A stretch of DNA of 64,000 nucleotides. It comes from a virus. Of this stretch, positions 1 through 8,093 are shown one piece after another (the stretch's first letter is position 1; every line of letters begins with the position of its first letter). The DNA lies in the IMG/VR virus record IMGVR_UViG_3300010149_000001, positions 1 to 64,000 of that record; one strand, given 5' to 3'. The notes beneath the pieces are model-generated. The model was not told the origin of the DNA. It saw only the letters and a list, made by a program, of their open reading frames with translations, and ran no database searches. The position numbers and the translations under genes are program-made.

Positions 1-141
1 GGATTTGCACATTGGCAACACCGCTTCAATTCCAAAGACGACGCTATCGCATTCCTTTGTCGTTGTCCTCATCAATTGATTCAAGTGAAAGAAGGCGACG
101 GACAATATGAAGTTCGCACCACATACATGGAGGGATATTGA
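1..141 (+). CDS. 3' end of an unidentified gene cut by the window edge
   Basis: Reading frame 1 is open from the first base to a TGA at 139-141, giving 46 C-terminal residues with a CRCPH motif and the end TTYMEGY. Its stop codon directly abuts the ATG of the next gene, so it belongs to the same operon. The start and most of the protein lie outside the window, so no function can be assigned. Confidence 0.6.
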   Translation, partial: GFAHWQHRFNSKDDAIAFLCRCPHQLIQVKEGDGQYEVRTTYMEGY

Positions 142-387
142 ATGTCAAATGAAGCACGACAAACCGCTGGTGCAATCCACATTTATCTGATGGAACAGGA
201 TGAACTGCTCACAGCAATTGAATCCGTTGAAAGAGCGATGAACACATTCAGAACTCTCAATACACACACGAATGTTGAAGCAAATACATACGGCGACATT
301 CTGGATATGTTGAAGGCAAAGAAAGACCTCAACGAACAGCGACTTGTCAACCTTAGACAAAAATTAGCAACGGAGATGAAAATATGA
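142..387 (+). CDS. small helical protein of unknown function
   Basis: An 81-residue protein with no cysteine and no hydrophobic segment. Residues 15-75 are rich in Glu, Leu, Lys and Arg with heptad-like spacing, so a helical hairpin or coiled coil is likely. The ATG follows the previous TGA without a gap and the last codons overlap the next gene by 4 nt, typical of a translationally coupled viral operon. Function unknown. Confidence 0.65.
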   Translation: MSNEARQTAGAIHIYLMEQDELLTAIESVERAMNTFRTLNTHTNVEANTYGDILDMLKAKKDLNEQRLVNLRQKLATEMKI

Positions 388-524
388 AATGGACAGTTAA
401 ACTGAATGGCAAGCCTGTATTCCAGAGCAAGTCGCTCAAGGAATGCTCACGATATGTGAACAAGAACATCAAGCGAACTGAGAACACTCGTGTGTCAATC
501 AGTCGCATCAATGGAGGCGTTTGA
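384..524 (+). CDS. 46-residue basic small protein
   Basis: ATG at 384 overlaps the end of the previous gene (ATGA overlap) and TGA at 522-524 abuts the next ATG. The product begins MKWTVKLNGKPVFQSKSL and is basic (about ten Lys/Arg). It resembles the many tiny genes in early operons of tailed viruses; no motif is recognised. Support is the overlap on both sides. Confidence 0.5.
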   Translation: MKWTVKLNGKPVFQSKSLKECSRYVNKNIKRTENTRVSISRINGGV

Positions 525-644
525 ATGATGTTCTCAAGCAATAATGGGAATCCCATTTACTACGATTCATCAATCAACATTTTCTTTTTCCTAAACGAAC
601 AGGGCGAAGAAGTTCTTTGTAGTGAGCAAGGTGAGCGTCTATGA
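525..644 (+). CDS. 39-residue small protein
   Basis: ATG at 525 follows the previous stop with no gap and the stop overlaps the ATG of the next gene (ATGA at 641-644). The product starts MMFSSNNGNPIYYDSS and has a short hydrophobic INIFFFL stretch. The evidence is its tight coupling to both neighbours. Confidence 0.45.
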   Translation: MMFSSNNGNPIYYDSSINIFFFLNEQGEEVLCSEQGERL

Positions 645-1192
645 ACATATTCGCATTCCACCAAGACCCACATACAGCGGCATCAATGCTGGATGACAGG
701 AGAGTCAACAAAATGATTCTGGAGTCGGTGCAAATCATCTCCACAGCCGTCTGGGAGGTTGGAATGCCAACACGACCATTGACGAAGGCTGGCACACCAT
801 ACAAGCCAACCCATCGCAACCATCCCGTTGTCAAGTGGGCTGGAGAATGTGCTGGGAATATGTTCTGGCTCATCCGATACACGAGGGCTTTGGGACATGA
901 GTTTGAAGCACGATTCGGTCATGTTCATTCCTCAATCCAATCTCTGGAGACATGGATGGACAATCACGCTATGTCTGGCAACGGATATGGCTCGGATGGA
1001 ATCTGGCAACATATCCCAGCGGGACATCGCACTCCATTCGCTCAATGTATGCCAGACAAATACAAATCACCATGCTCTGCTATCGCTTATCGCCAATACT
1101 TCTTGGCAGAAAAACTCGATGAGGCCACCAGATGGTTCAAGACTGTGGGAATGCCAGCACACATCGAATCTATGATGAGGGGATTTGCATGA
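641..1192 (+). CDS. pyrimidine-dimer glycosylase-like phage protein
   Basis: 183 residues. The N-terminus MNIFAFHQDPHTAASMLDDR followed by RVNKMILESVQI matches the conserved start of a phage protein family related to T4 endonuclease V (Pyr_excise), which typically reads MNIF-h-DEDP-AA-CDKHVVKMILE-AQLL. A later HPVVKWAGECAGNMFWL...ALGHEFEARFGHVHSS block also fits. The canonical DKHVVKM has become DRRVNKM. If the relation holds, it would act on damaged or modified bases, but many phage members are uncharacterised. It overlaps both neighbours by 4 nt. Confidence 0.6.
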   Translation: MNIFAFHQDPHTAASMLDDRRVNKMILESVQIISTAVWEVGMPTRPLTKAGTPYKPTHRNHPVVKWAGECAGNMFWLIRYTRALGHEFEARFGHVHSSIQSLETWMDNHAMSGNGYGSDGIWQHIPAGHRTPFAQCMPDKYKSPCSAIAYRQYFLAEKLDEATRWFKTVGMPAHIESMMRGFA

Positions 1193-2316
1193 CCAACAAG
1201 GCCAATCCAATTCTGGTCAGACAGGCCAAGCGTTGGGCTATTGCTGAACGCCAAGACCGATTGCCAGACGAACTGTATGTTGCTCTGGCACAGGGTCGCT
1301 CATCAACCTATGAGCGCAAGGTCGTGAAGAACTTAGCCAAGCATTCCAGAATCATTGACATCGAGTCTGCGAGCATTCGCCCGTATGATGAGTTCAGCAA
1401 GGATTGGGTATATTCCAAGTCCGTGTTTGGACACACCAACAAATGCGAACTCTGTGGACACGCACCAATCAAAGAGAACTGCATTCTGACCAACCAAGAC
1501 AATGACAAAGAACTCATCATTGGGAATGTCTGTGTCCACCGCTACATCGAGATTAACGACCCAAAGACAGGGAAGCCAATGTCTGATGAAGAGAAGTCCA
1601 AGTTCCTCAAAAAGAACATGACAGAAGCGAAGTCTGAATACAAGCAACAGGAGTTCGCTCAGACCTATCCAGAGGCCATGAAACTGCTCAAGAAGTATGA
1701 ACGCATGATGAACTCACGAAAGCCCCTCAAGCGTCTGCATAAGACCGTAGTGAACCGTCTGGTGAAGTATGGCTATCTGGGAGGAAAAACACGCATGGCA
1801 TGGGACACCTTCATGGAGACCGCAGAGGCTGAACATGCCGCTTATCTGGACTACATCTCCAACAGAGAACTTGAGGCTAAGGCCAGAGCAGAACGCAACG
1901 CAGAAGCGAAAGTCGCCTTTGCTCAACAGATTGCTCAGAACAGGAATCTCTGGCAGAAAGAAGCAGATGAGTTCATCGCTGTGGGAACTGACCTTGAGGA
2001 ACAATTGAACTCTTGGGAGAAGGAGATGGTCGGCAGAGTCCAGACCAAAATACGCTTGACAGGAACAAAGTCTCTGCGTGGCGGTTATCTCAGATTCCAT
2101 GAAGAACTGATTGCCAGACACATGCTCGCCAATGGCGTTGAGATTCCAATGCCTGTGCTGGGAACTGAGGTCAAACTCTGGCTTCAATCAGCACCACTCA
2201 ACGATTGGGAGAGAGAGTTCTGCACATCAATTATGGGTCGCCTTGCATTAGGCCGTTCATTGTCAGAAGGACAAATCAAGGTCATTGACAAAATACGCAA
2301 GAAGGTGAGCAAGTGA
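1189..2316 (+). CDS. zinc-finger protein of phage type with long helical region
   Basis: 375 residues, starting at the ATG that overlaps the previous stop. Residues 80-120 hold CELCGHAPIKENCILTN followed by IIGNVCVHRYIEI, a four-cysteine module (CxxC...C...GxxC) common in phage proteins that mix a Zn knuckle with helical segments. The rest is rich in Glu, Lys and Arg and predicted helical. The protein at 39999-41153 has a related CYC/GKIC module. Nucleic-acid binding is a reasonable guess only. The AAGGTGA before its end is the ribosome-binding site of the next gene. Confidence 0.55.
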   Translation: MTNKANPILVRQAKRWAIAERQDRLPDELYVALAQGRSSTYERKVVKNLAKHSRIIDIESASIRPYDEFSKDWVYSKSVFGHTNKCELCGHAPIKENCILTNQDNDKELIIGNVCVHRYIEINDPKTGKPMSDEEKSKFLKKNMTEAKSEYKQQEFAQTYPEAMKLLKKYERMMNSRKPLKRLHKTVVNRLVKYGYLGGKTRMAWDTFMETAEAEHAAYLDYISNRELEAKARAERNAEAKVAFAQQIAQNRNLWQKEADEFIAVGTDLEEQLNSWEKEMVGRVQTKIRLTGTKSLRGGYLRFHEELIARHMLANGVEIPMPVLGTEVKLWLQSAPLNDWEREFCTSIMGRLALGRSLSEGQIKVIDKIRKKVSK

Positions 2317-2522
2317 AACAGAATCTCCAATACTACATGATTGACTTCAACCAACCATCTCTGAGTCCAGAACTTTTCAGATGTCCTCAACATGGTCATG
2401 TGCTGAACATGATGGTTCAGTATGCTCATAATCAAGGCTGGCTGATTGTCCCTATGGGAGACTCAAGACCAAGTGGTCAGCAGATGAATGTTAAACTTCA
2501 ATATCCAATCCACTTTGAGTGA
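2313..2522 (+). CDS. 69-residue hypothetical protein
   Basis: GTG start overlapping the previous stop (GTGA), preceded by AAGGTGA. The product contains FRCPQHGHVLNMMVQYAHNQ, a short Cys/His cluster that could hold a metal with another chain. Its stop codon is embedded in the GAGTGATT ribosome-binding site of the next gene. Function unknown. Confidence 0.5.
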   Translation: MKQNLQYYMIDFNQPSLSPELFRCPQHGHVLNMMVQYAHNQGWLIVPMGDSRPSGQQMNVKLQYPIHFE

Positions 2523-2527
2523 TTCAG

Positions 2528-2791
2528 ATGGATGAGGTCGAACTCACCAGCGATATGATTCCAGATTCTCTGGTCTTTGACGATGATAAACGAGATGTCT
2601 ATGCCGCTAAGGTTCAGAACAAAAAATGTCCAAAATGCCAGCGACCAGATTCTGAGGTTTGGGAGTTCATATTGAAGCCGATACACCAGCATCCAAATCA
2701 TCTGCTGATTCATCGGGGCGAAAACTCCTGTGGCTGGAGGTCATCAACAATTGATTTGATGAAACCAGACGGCTGGACAATTAAGGAATGA
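2528..2791 (+). CDS. small zinc-ribbon-like protein
   Basis: 87 residues. ATG 2528 was chosen over a GTG at 2519 because the recurring coupling motif GAGTGATTCAGATG places the previous stop inside a GGTGAT-like ribosome-binding site 4 nt upstream. CPKCQRP at residues 34-40 and a later NSCGW give three cysteines plus histidines (HQHPNHLLIHR), consistent with a zinc fold. Acidic N-terminus. It overlaps the next gene by 4 nt. Confidence 0.55.
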   Translation: MDEVELTSDMIPDSLVFDDDKRDVYAAKVQNKKCPKCQRPDSEVWEFILKPIHQHPNHLLIHRGENSCGWRSSTIDLMKPDGWTIKE

Positions 2792-3261
2792 AACCATTCA
2801 GATTCAGGAGTGTTTATATCCTGTGGCTTTCTGGAATGGTCATGCACGATTATCTGAATGGCATCAAATACAGCCTCAGAACCAAGAGGTTCACCACAGA
2901 CAACCCACGAGTTCTGTATATTGGCAACACCTCATCCACCGTCAAGAAGGCTCTTGATAGTGGAGTTATGCTGAACAAAGCAACCTCTCAAGCAACAATC
3001 CTATTCCCATCTGGACACCGACATGAATACATCTGCTATCAAAAAGGAGATGCGCTTCGCACTTTCAAGGCTGAATATGCGTGGCTCGTCATCGTCTTTG
3101 ACAAGAACAACGACATCGTTGCATTCGGTGATGAAGGCGATGGACATATTGACAACGATATATTCATTGGTCGCTCTGGTGCATGTGAATATGTCAAAGG
3201 TCATGTCGAGTATCATCTCAACGACACAGACATGCCTCTGCAACCATATCTGGATAATTGA
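2788..3261 (+). CDS. hypothetical protein, last gene of the first operon
   Basis: 157 residues beginning MKPFRFRSVYILWLSGMVMH, with a weakly hydrophobic first 20 residues, then a mixed alpha/beta domain including AWLVIVFDKNNDIVAFGDEG. No catalytic signature is recognised. It overlaps the previous gene by 4 nt. The sequence after its stop is a regulated promoter, so the operon probably ends here. Confidence 0.5.
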   Translation: MKPFRFRSVYILWLSGMVMHDYLNGIKYSLRTKRFTTDNPRVLYIGNTSSTVKKALDSGVMLNKATSQATILFPSGHRHEYICYQKGDALRTFKAEYAWLVIVFDKNNDIVAFGDEGDGHIDNDIFIGRSGACEYVKGHVEYHLNDTDMPLQPYLDN

Positions 3262-3299
3262 GGAACTTAACCATTGAGATTAAGCAACCTTCTTATACT
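3262..3299 (+). promoter_or_regulatory. promoter with 19-bp upstream element
   Basis: GGAACTTAACCATTGAGAT (3262-3280) is a copy of the shared element, followed by 9 nt and the TATA-like TTCTTATACT (3290-3299). The ATG of the 2H-like gene is 29 nt from the box start. Confidence 0.6.
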
Positions 3300-3318
3300 G
3301 CCACGCCCAGCGTTGGGT

Positions 3319-3702
3319 ATGGGCGGCACAGTTTTCACCTTCGTTTCAGCGTCGGTTGACGATGTTGAGCCAGCCCATGCTGATGTCAAGAACCATCACA
3401 TAACACTCAAGTTCAGACCATCTGACGCTGATGTTGATGCAACCCCATTCGGTGCTTCTTGCTGGTGGGTTGCCACAGGCAGAGTCATCACAGACGATGT
3501 TGATGCGGTTCTGGTTGAGTTCGTTGGCGGCGACATTCACGCATGTGATGTTGCTTCTGGAGTTCCTCACATCACCATCTCAGTTCGTGATGGAGTTTCA
3601 CCAGCAAAATCCATTGACGCTATTCGCCACGCCATCGCTACTGACACCGTTCAGCCGTTCAAAGCATTTGGTCATGGAACTGTGGACAGACTTGCTTCTT
3701 GA
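3319..3702 (+). CDS. 2H phosphoesterase-like protein
   Basis: 127 residues. ATG 3319 was chosen by promoter spacing; an upstream extension to 3274 would overlap the promoter. Two H-x-T motifs, HHITLKF (about residues 28-34) and PHITISV (about 92-98), separated by about 60 residues, are the hallmark of the 2H phosphoesterase fold, which hydrolyses 2',3'-cyclic or 2'-5' phosphodiesters in RNA ends or cyclic nucleotides. The N-terminal GGTVFTFVSA and length fit a compact single domain. Relatives include RNA-repair LigT/ThpR enzymes and the viral Acb1 proteins that degrade CBASS signals. Which substrate applies cannot be read from sequence. It heads the replication module and carries the regulon promoter. 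Confidence 0.6.
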   Translation: MGGTVFTFVSASVDDVEPAHADVKNHHITLKFRPSDADVDATPFGASCWWVATGRVITDDVDAVLVEFVGGDIHACDVASGVPHITISVRDGVSPAKSIDAIRHAIATDTVQPFKAFGHGTVDRLAS

Positions 3703-3708
3703 TAACGG
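3699..3708 (+). promoter_or_regulatory. TATA box for the AAA+ ATPase gene
   Basis: TTGATAACGG followed by TGGG; box start to ATG 3730 is 31 nt. Confidence 0.6.
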
Positions 3709-3729
3709 TGGGCGGTGTGTCCCGTCAAC

Positions 3730-5724
3730 ATGACCGTTGAAGTTCGCCAATCTGCTCAATCAGCATCTCGCTATGAAGCAACGCTGGCGGGTATGGATAT
3801 TGCCTTCATATTCCTGTCATCTGCGAAGGGTCGGATGGACTTCACCGTCGAACACGATGGCAAGCCTCTGGGCAAATACAATGTCCTATCACAGCACTCT
3901 CTGGGTCGTCTGGCAAAGGCTCTCAAACTTGATGAGGACACGAAGGAGACATTCATCGCTGAATCTCTGACCGCTGGAATCCACTTGCGAGATGGCGAAT
4001 ATGTGCCAGCCCCAATTCCAGACAGGATTGAAATTGAAGTCAGCGAGTATGAGGGCAGAAGTTCATCATTCGGAGTTATTGACACCGATACAACCGCAGA
4101 GTTTCTGAGCCAGCCAGATTTGCTGGACAGAATCAACGACATTCTGCATAACAGTCGTGAAACTCCATTCGTCGGAGATGATGCGAATCTGCTTCTGACA
4201 TTCTTGGTTTTCTTGTCGTGCAAGACTGAGAAGCCACTCAATCTGGAGATGATTGGTGCTTCGTCGTCTGGTAAAACATATCTGACTCTGACCGCCAGAA
4301 ACGGATTCCCCAAGTCCATGTGTATGGTCTTGGCTGGTGCATCCAAAGAGGCTCTCAAGTATGACTATGACGAGGTGTCTGAGGATGGAGAGTTCATCGT
4401 CAATGTAGCCAATCGTTGCATCGTGATTCTGGAGAAGGATGAGTCGTTTGCATTCATCAGAAGGATGAAGCCGTTGATGTCTGGAGATGACACAGAACTT
4501 GTCTGGAAAACTCCAATCAAGAATGAGATGACAGGCGAGATTGAGACCAGAGACTTCATCATCAGAGGACAACCATCCTTCATCACATTGACCACTCGCA
4601 ACCCATCTGAGGCTGAACAAATCACCAGACAATTGCTGATGACACCAGAGACCACACCAGACAAAATTGAGAATGTTGTTGCCAACACTCTGCTGGCAAA
4701 GGCTCGCCCAGAGGACTTGTCCATTCACCCAGATTTGCATCTGCTTCAAGCGTCAATGCTCAAACTCAAACAACGCAGAACACGCAACATATTCGCACCA
4801 TTGATGGCTGAGTTTTTCCCAGCCACATCTGCGAGCCACCAAAGAGACATCAACAAAGTTCTGTCCATCATTGATACAATCACGCTTCTTCACCAGAAGC
4901 AAAGACCGACGCACAAGATTGGCGAGACAACCTATGTATTGAGTTCGATAGAGGATAATGTGCTGGGATTGATTCTGTGCGACTTGGTTCTGAGGGCATC
5001 TCTGTCTGGAGTTCCAGAGGATTCGTGGTTGATTATGAATGAGATGAAGAAAATGTCAGAATCGAATCGCACTTTGTCAGAGGATAACATACTCCAATGG
5101 TTGCACATTCACGCATTCCAATGCTCTAAGAACGCCCTCAAGGAGAAGCATTTGCCAACCCTTGCTGACTCTGGCTTGATTGAAGTCAAGCGTCGTGGAG
5201 GCGGCAGAGGGGGCGGCAGAAAGACATGGGGCATTGTCAAGACCAGAGCAGGTCTGATGGAGACCTATGCTCTTGCACCATTGTTCATTGAATCCGTCAG
5301 AAAGAATCTCCCATCTGTGATGTTGGAGTTCGATGACATTCTGTCCAAGTGCATCGCATCAGAATCTCTGGCGAAACTTCTGGACAACGATGCTGACTTA
5401 TTGAAGTCAATAGGTTGCTCAAGCAAATCCGATTCCAAAATCTGGCGAAGTTTGGTTCTGCCAAAGTATCTGACCAAGAAGGCCAGAGGTATTTTCTATG
5501 ACATCGTTGGAGACAATGCACACAGACCGACTTTGTTTGGTCAGCGATGTTCATGGCTTGACACCAGCATCAAATCCAAAGCAACAGATGAACTTGAGGC
5601 TCACAGAGAAGTCCGTGAGAAGGTTCAGAAGGTGGTTCAGTCAAGCGATACAGGTGGCGAGGATATGTGGGAACACATCGCAAATGCACACCTTGACGGT
5701 TTTGATTCTGAGTATTCTGCTTGA
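3730..5724 (+). CDS. AAA+/P-loop ATPase, candidate replicative helicase
   Basis: 664 residues; ATG 3730 was preferred to the GTG at 3715 by promoter spacing. A Walker A motif GASSSGKT lies near residue 175, and RCIVILEKDES (about 225-235) fits a Walker B strand. A basic Gly-rich loop RRGGGRGGGRK near residue 490 sits in what looks like a C-terminal winged helix. Position directly before the SSB candidate and Sak4-like genes suggests a role at the replication fork, perhaps as an MCM-like or primase-associated helicase. I do not recognise the exact family; a transposition-type or packaging AAA+ protein is not excluded. Confidence 0.55.
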   Translation: MTVEVRQSAQSASRYEATLAGMDIAFIFLSSAKGRMDFTVEHDGKPLGKYNVLSQHSLGRLAKALKLDEDTKETFIAESLTAGIHLRDGEYVPAPIPDRIEIEVSEYEGRSSSFGVIDTDTTAEFLSQPDLLDRINDILHNSRETPFVGDDANLLLTFLVFLSCKTEKPLNLEMIGASSSGKTYLTLTARNGFPKSMCMVLAGASKEALKYDYDEVSEDGEFIVNVANRCIVILEKDESFAFIRRMKPLMSGDDTELVWKTPIKNEMTGEIETRDFIIRGQPSFITLTTRNPSEAEQITRQLLMTPETTPDKIENVVANTLLAKARPEDLSIHPDLHLLQASMLKLKQRRTRNIFAPLMAEFFPATSASHQRDINKVLSIIDTITLLHQKQRPTHKIGETTYVLSSIEDNVLGLILCDLVLRASLSGVPEDSWLIMNEMKKMSESNRTLSEDNILQWLHIHAFQCSKNALKEKHLPTLADSGLIEVKRRGGGRGGGRKTWGIVKTRAGLMETYALAPLFIESVRKNLPSVMLEFDDILSKCIASESLAKLLDNDADLLKSIGCSSKSDSKIWRSLVLPKYLTKKARGIFYDIVGDNAHRPTLFGQRCSWLDTSIKSKATDELEAHREVREKVQKVVQSSDTGGEDMWEHIANAHLDGFDSEYSA

Positions 5725-5730
5725 TAAGGG
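5721..5730 (+). promoter_or_regulatory. TATA box for the SSB candidate
   Basis: TTGATAAGGG then TGGG; it overlaps the stop codon of the upstream gene. 31 nt to ATG 5752. Confidence 0.65.
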
Positions 5731-5751
5731 TGGGAGTGAACAGGGTGAATC

Positions 5752-7119
5752 ATGTCAGCAAAGAAACCTGCCAAATCAGCCCTGCCGCCAACCGCATCCA
5801 AGAGGCTTGCACCTTTCATTGAAAGAGGCATCGCCAACGGGATATTCAAGGATGAAACCCCTGTGGTTCAAATGTTCAAGAACAAGGCCAAAGACCCAAC
5901 ACTCAAGGAGACTGTTGATTCTCTTGGTGGACTCAGTTCTGAAATCGCTCAAGCATTCTTGACCGACATTGTTCTCACAGACCTCACTTCAATTCTGCGA
6001 CAGAAGCGATACATCGCCCATGTTCAAGTTTGGTCAGTCTCTCACAACACCGTTGGGGCGGCTTCTGGCAACCCACGACCTGTCTGCAACATCTTTGGAC
6101 AAGCACAGGTTGAGGATGGCGACGAACTCATGGAAGCGGCTATGTTCAGCATGTCTCTCTGGGATGAGGATGCGGCAATTGGCGACGATGTTGAGCGTGA
6201 TGGAGTCTATTCAGTCTCTGTGTCATGCAAGAACCTTGACCAACCGACTCTGGACTTTAGACCACTCTCTGGTCTGACCATGTTCCATGAAGAAGAGTTT
6301 GCTCACGATTCTGCAATTGACTTGCTCAAAGACACCTATGATGTCATGCCAATCTCTGAACTTGAGGATGATGTGTCTCGTGGTCGCAACGACTATCGCT
6401 TGATTGAAGCCACAGTTTCATACGCTGGAGTTCAGAACTCTCGTGCTGGAAACCAATTCGGCAAACTGCTTCTCAAGGATGAATCAACCATGACTCTGGA
6501 TGCAATCGAGTCTGGTGAATCTCTGATGCTCAACGCTCTTTGTTCCACCGACATCGCAACCCGATTCGGCAAATACTCCAAAATCCTCGCTCTCATCACC
6601 ACGAAGGTGCAAGGCGAATACGGACTGTCTGCCAACATCACTATGGCTCTGCCTGTGATTCTGGTTGCACCAATTGAAGCCAAGAAAGCAACCGCTGAAA
6701 CCAAAGAGGATGATGCGGCTGACTACTTCAAGGCTCAATCTGCACAGGTCATCAACCTTGACGACGACGACGATGATGAGGATGAAGCCCCAGAAGCGGC
6801 CTCAGAAGCCTCAGAACCTGTCGTGGCTACTCCAACCCCATCTGCACCAGAAGAAGCCCCAGAAGCGGCCTCTGACGACGAGGATGAGGATGATGAGGAC
6901 ATTGACCTCAACCTGCTTCCTGTCAAGGCTCTCAAGGCTATGGCAAAAGGCGCAGGTGTCGAAGGCTACTCCACCATGAAGAAGGCAGAACTCGTGTCTG
7001 CACTCTCTGACGATGACGATGACGAATCTGAATCAGCACCAGCAGAAGCAAAGCCAGCAGAAGCGGCTGACGACTTCATCTCTGGTGATGACGACGACGA
7101 GTGGGATGATTGGGACTGA
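5752..7119 (+). CDS. candidate ssDNA-binding protein with SAP-like motif and acidic tail
   Basis: 455 residues. The middle (about 215-300) is beta-rich, with YRLIEATVSYAGVQNSRAG and FGKLLLKDES suggesting an OB-like barrel. A Ser/Glu/Ala/Pro linker with poly-Asp runs follows (about 330-385), then LLPVKALKAMAKGAGVEGYS, a SAP/Rho-N-like helix-turn, and finally an extremely acidic tip ending DDDDEWDDWD. Acidic tips of this kind recruit partner proteins in SSBs. It lies directly upstream of the Sak4-like ATPase and nuclease, the usual neighbours of viral SSBs. Codon choice is biased to GAC, AAC, CGT and GCT like the capsid gene, so high expression is likely. The SSB call is inference. Confidence 0.5.
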   Translation: MSAKKPAKSALPPTASKRLAPFIERGIANGIFKDETPVVQMFKNKAKDPTLKETVDSLGGLSSEIAQAFLTDIVLTDLTSILRQKRYIAHVQVWSVSHNTVGAASGNPRPVCNIFGQAQVEDGDELMEAAMFSMSLWDEDAAIGDDVERDGVYSVSVSCKNLDQPTLDFRPLSGLTMFHEEEFAHDSAIDLLKDTYDVMPISELEDDVSRGRNDYRLIEATVSYAGVQNSRAGNQFGKLLLKDESTMTLDAIESGESLMLNALCSTDIATRFGKYSKILALITTKVQGEYGLSANITMALPVILVAPIEAKKATAETKEDDAADYFKAQSAQVINLDDDDDDEDEAPEAASEASEPVVATPTPSAPEEAPEAASDDEDEDDEDIDLNLLPVKALKAMAKGAGVEGYSTMKKAELVSALSDDDDDESESAPAEAKPAEAADDFISGDDDDEWDDWD

Positions 7120-7134
7120 GGTGTGCGTAAGCAC

Positions 7135-7144
7135 TTCATATAGG
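7135..7144 (+). promoter_or_regulatory. TATA box for the Sak4-like gene
   Basis: TTCATATAGG then TGG; 30 nt to ATG 7165. Confidence 0.65.
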
Positions 7145-7164
7145 TGGTAAAACGAGGGATTGTT

Positions 7165-8043
7165 ATGGCTAAGAAAAAAGACTACTCCGCTTTGATAGCG
7201 GCTTGCGATACAGGCGAATCTATGATTAAGACAAGAACCAAGCACATGAAACTGCAAGGGTTCTCTGGCTCTGGAAAAACGAACTTCTATCTGACCATGT
7301 TCAACGACATGGCGAAGGGCAAATCCCCAGAAGAAGTGCTTCTCTGCATCATTGATTGCGACCTTGAAGGACAGGCTGATTTGATTGCTCGTGAGTCAAT
7401 TCTTGACCCAGCACTTCGACCACGCATATTCAGAAAAATCTGCACCACGCCAGATGAAGTCAACGACATGACTCTGGCATTCATTGACCTCATGCGTCAA
7501 CACCAAGAGGAACACCCAGAGGGAGTTCGCTTGGTCGTGCTTGAGAATGAAGGGGCATATTATCTGGGTTGCCGCAACCACTACGCTCAATCTGTTCACG
7601 GCAAATCAGAGGCTGAACTGCTTCTGTCTCGTCAACAACAGGCTCTCAGAGAAGGCAAGAAAACCCTGCCGACTTTTGAAGAAGGCCAGATGCACTCATA
7701 CAAGGTCATCAACAAACTGTTTGTCCAGCCATTTGAACGCCTCAAGATGGGCGCAGAACTCTATGGCGCACACTTCTGCTCAACGACTCTGATGAAGAAT
7801 CGAACAGAAGGCTTTGGAACTCCAAACGCTGTCCAGATAACTGTCTCTGCTGGCCGACCAGACATCACCGACCCTCTCTTTGATTGGATTGTTGAGTTCA
7901 GTTCCCAGCAACGAGTCAAGGGCGGAGACCTCCAGACACGCTATCTGTGTCAAGTCAAGAAGTCTCGTGCTTGTCCTCCGTTTGTTCTGGAGAATCCGAC
8001 TCAAGACCGCTTCAACAAGGCTGTCGCCAAGTCAAGCAATTGA
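7165..8043 (+). CDS. Sak4/RecA-like P-loop ATPase
   Basis: 292 residues; the ATG fits promoter spacing and replaces an in-frame start at 7144. Walker A GFSGSGKT is near residues 32-39 after a short N-terminal strand, and VRLVVLENEGAYYLG (about 118-132) fits the Walker B strand. Residues 40-75 read like the RecA core (VLLCIIDCDLEGQADLIARE). Viral Sak4 proteins are RecA-fold ATPases that work with SSB in strand annealing. The SSB candidate lies upstream and a RecB-like nuclease downstream, which supports a recombination role. An AAA_24-type ATPase is the main alternative. Confidence 0.6.
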   Translation: MAKKKDYSALIAACDTGESMIKTRTKHMKLQGFSGSGKTNFYLTMFNDMAKGKSPEEVLLCIIDCDLEGQADLIARESILDPALRPRIFRKICTTPDEVNDMTLAFIDLMRQHQEEHPEGVRLVVLENEGAYYLGCRNHYAQSVHGKSEAELLLSRQQQALREGKKTLPTFEEGQMHSYKVINKLFVQPFERLKMGAELYGAHFCSTTLMKNRTEGFGTPNAVQITVSAGRPDITDPLFDWIVEFSSQQRVKGGDLQTRYLCQVKKSRACPPFVLENPTQDRFNKAVAKSSN

Positions 8044-8062
8044 GCATATTCCAACCGCCACC

Positions 8063-8072
8063 GTTAATATGG
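8063..8072 (+). promoter_or_regulatory. TATA box for the nuclease gene
   Basis: GTTAATATGG then GTGGG; 31 nt to ATG 8094. Confidence 0.6.
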
Positions 8073-8093
8073 GTGGGCGGATAGGTGGTCATC

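Noticed and set aside
4066-4749. 227-codon minus-strand open frame opposite the AAA+ gene
   Set aside because: Lies wholly inside a gene with clear ATPase motifs; composition is that of an antisense shadow and no TATA-like box precedes it.
5399-5414. TATTGAAGTCAATA near-palindromes, also near 28045, 43088 and 58086
   Set aside because: The copies inside genes encode ordinary Leu-Lys-Ser-Ile codons, so the motif is not specific to regulatory regions.
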